Below are positions 62,560 through 64,000 of a stretch of 64,000 nucleotides of DNA, piece by piece. This DNA comes from Marinobacter litoralis (GTDB taxonomy: Bacteria; Pseudomonadota; Gammaproteobacteria; Pseudomonadales; Oleiphilaceae): assembly GCF_003336705.1 (NCBI RefSeq), contig NZ_QMDL01000005.1, forward strand, positions 1-64,000, written 5' to 3'. The notes beneath the pieces are model-generated. The model did not search any database and was not told the origin of the DNA. It saw nothing but the letters and a program-made list of their open reading frames with translations. A program made the position numbers and the translations under genes. Numbering within the stretch: the first letter of the stretch is position 1; each line of letters begins with the position of its first letter.

Positions 62560-63615
62560 TCAGTTGTTTTCGGCCATCCAGCGGTCCAGCATTTCAGTAG
62601 CGTCCTTGACGGACACCATCTCCATCGCCCCCTCGAATTCTGCCTTGGCGCCCCAGCGCGCTTCCTCCACGGATTTACCTGTGAACTTTTGCAGTGCTTC
62701 CGGGTAGCGGTTTACGCACCATTTCAGAGAATTGTAGGGCCCTGAACGATTGGGGTTGCTGGCGGCGAAAACGCCCAAGACATCGGTATTCACCGAGCTG
62801 GCAATGTGAGCGGGGCCGGTATCCGGTGCAACTACAAGATCGGCCTCAGTCATTAAAGCTGTGAGCTGCTTCAGAGTGTCTTTGCCGCAAATATTGTGCG
62901 CCTTGTGCTTCATGGCACCTTCGATGGCGGTGCAGTACTCTGCTTCAAAAGGTGCCGGACTGCCCACGAGAATGACCTTCATGCCGTAAGCTTCAATGGC
63001 ATAGTCTGCAAGCTGCGCGTAGCGATCCGCTGGCCAATTCCTCAGCGTGTGACTGGCGCAGGGGCTGATGACTAAGTTCTTGCGGTCTGCTGCCAGGTGG
63101 CTGCGCGCAAATTCGTGATCGGCCTCTGACAGTGGAATGTGCCACCGGGGTGGGGCGGCTTTTAGCCCCAATGGCTCCAGAAAGCTCGCCAGACAATCCC
63201 TGACGTGCTGCTGTGGCACCGGAACAATACGCTTGTTAATAAACAGACTGTGCAGGTCTTTGCTGCGAGCTTTGTCGTAGCCGACTCTGATCTTGGCCGG
63301 AATCAGTGCCGCGGCAAGATTAGCTCTCAACGCCACCTGCATGTGCAGCAAGGCATCAAACTTGCGGCCTTTCATTTGCTGACGCAGGTCCGCATAGCCC
63401 TGACGGCCGGCTTTCTTGTCGAAGATGATGAACTCGACACCCGGAAGGTCGCCAATTAGCTTGGCTTCGATTTTGCCAATGACCCAGGTAATTTGGACGC
63501 CGGGAAGCTGCTCTTGCAGGCTCAGAACAACCGGGATGACGTGAGTGACGTCGCCGATGGCGGATAGGCGGAGGATACAGATGGATTTCGGCAAGGCGTC
63601 CTCGTAACGTTTCAT
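62560..63615 (-). CDS. Glycosyltransferase family 9 (heptosyltransferase-type) protein
   Basis: 351 residues. The N-terminal LRLSAIGDVTHVIPVVLSLQ and the C-terminal half with SPCASHTLRNWPADRYAQL and ADLVVAPDTGPAHIASSV are the GT9 donor-site motifs seen in WaaC, WaaF and WaaQ-type enzymes, which add heptoses to the lipid A-Kdo core at the inner face of the inner membrane. Whether it is heptosyltransferase I, II or another core enzyme cannot be decided from sequence alone. It is divergent from a Kdo-kinase gene, which supports a core-LPS role. Confidence 0.85.
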   Translation of the reverse strand: MKRYEDALPKSICILRLSAIGDVTHVIPVVLSLQEQLPGVQITWVIGKIEAKLIGDLPGVEFIIFDKKAGRQGYADLRQQMKGRKFDALLHMQVALRANLAAALIPAKIRVGYDKARSKDLHSLFINKRIVPVPQQHVRDCLASFLEPLGLKAAPPRWHIPLSEADHEFARSHLAADRKNLVISPCASHTLRNWPADRYAQLADYAIEAYGMKVILVGSPAPFEAEYCTAIEGAMKHKAHNICGKDTLKQLTALMTEADLVVAPDTGPAHIASSVNTDVLGVFAASNPNRSGPYNSLKWCVNRYPEALQKFTGKSVEEARWGAKAEFEGAMEMVSVKDATEMLDRWMAENN

Positions 63616-63733
63616 AAAGATTAATGAGTGGAGCCCTGAGTCACGCTCCTGCTAAACTGCGCCTATTCTAACCCACTGTTGGTGCGGGGTCTGCCATTCA
63701 CATTTCCACAAATGTTGGCTATCAGGTTTATTG

Positions 63734-64000
63734 ATGCTTATTGTTAACCCTTCATACTCGGGAGTGTCTGAAAGGATGCTTTCCCCATCGTATTGGAACG
63801 ATCGTGCTGAACCGGTTTCCGTTGGAGGGCGGGGTGGCGCTTGGTTTGTGGATGCGGATCAGGGGGGAATGGTTCTTCGGATGTATCGCCGCGGAGGTGT
63901 GGCTGCCCGGCTTTCGGAATCCCGATACCTCTTTACGGGCTGGCACCGGACTCGTTCCTATCGGGAGTTTCAGGTTCTAAGCCAGCTCTACCAGATAGGT
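63734..64000 (+). CDS. kdkA: 3-deoxy-D-manno-octulosonic acid kinase, N-terminal part (runs off window)
   Basis: Open from ATG 63734 to the window end, 89 codons without a stop. The stretch MVLRMYRRGGVAARLSESRY, then LFTGWHRTRSYREFQVLSQLY, is the typical N-terminal half of Kdo kinase (KdkA/WaaP-like fold), which phosphorylates Kdo of the LPS inner core; RRGG is the glycine-rich nucleotide loop and the E in REF follows. Divergent from the GT9 gene. The kinase active-site half lies beyond the edge, so completeness is unknown. Confidence 0.85.
   Translation, partial: MLIVNPSYSGVSERMLSPSYWNDRAEPVSVGGRGGAWFVDADQGGMVLRMYRRGGVAARLSESRYLFTGWHRTRSYREFQVLSQLYQIG

Overview
The window looks like a chromosomal housekeeping segment of a marine gammaproteobacterium, most likely Marinobacter or a close relative. 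This is inferred from gene order (thr-tyr-gly-thr tRNAs then tufB, trp tRNA and secE; uvrA divergent from a YajR-type MFS gene followed by ssb; glnA then a DUF4124 gene then ntrBC; pip-dtd) and from protein character. It was not confirmed by any search. I see no insertion sequence, prophage, CRISPR array or integrase.

Layout. 1-90: the 3' end of a 5S rRNA and its terminator. 253-4548: a decaying tandem set of secreted or surface beta-rich proteins, made of one pseudogene, one gene with an abnormal 3' end and one gene with an abnormal 5' end. 4657-6988: birA, coaX and a SPOR-domain gene, overlapping by 4 nt at each junction. 7020-39019: the large translation and transcription block. It holds four tRNAs, tufB, tRNA-Trp, secE-nusG, rplKAJL, rpoBC, rpsL-rpsG-fusA-tufA, the S10 and spc operons through rpmJ, and the alpha operon rpsM-rpsK-rpsD-rpoA-rplQ. 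39238-44205: uvrA on the minus strand, then a MFS transporter and ssb on the plus strand. 44284-49180: ntrC, ntrB, a DUF4124 protein and glnA, all on the minus strand. 49573-54524: typA, pip, dtd and a porin. 54617-57994: a CYTH protein, an MgtE-type Mg transporter and a K+ channel. 58075-64000: glnE, ilvE, a DUF6165 protein, a GT9 glycosyltransferase, and the start of a Kdo-kinase gene that runs off the right edge.

How it fits together. The centre encodes most of the ribosome's primary binding proteins, RNA polymerase alpha, beta and beta', three translational GTPases (EF-Tu twice, EF-G, BipA) and SecY/SecE. The right third carries a nitrogen-control group: glutamine synthetase with a visible adenylylation tyrosine, the NtrB/NtrC pair, and GlnE, the enzyme that adenylylates GlnA. 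A sigma-54 promoter and NtrC-like sites can be read directly upstream of glnA, and two tandem NtrC-like sites lie upstream of ntrBC. The right edge looks like lipopolysaccharide inner-core assembly.

The most unusual structures are regulatory. An 18-bp perfect inverted repeat with a TTCG loop overlaps the -35 box of the S10 operon promoter, and a related 11-bp palindrome overlaps the -35 of the alpha operon promoter. A 23-bp perfect inverted repeat fills the rplQ-uvrA gap. There are also the lesions in the surface-protein locus at the left end. I did not find a clearly new multi-gene system.
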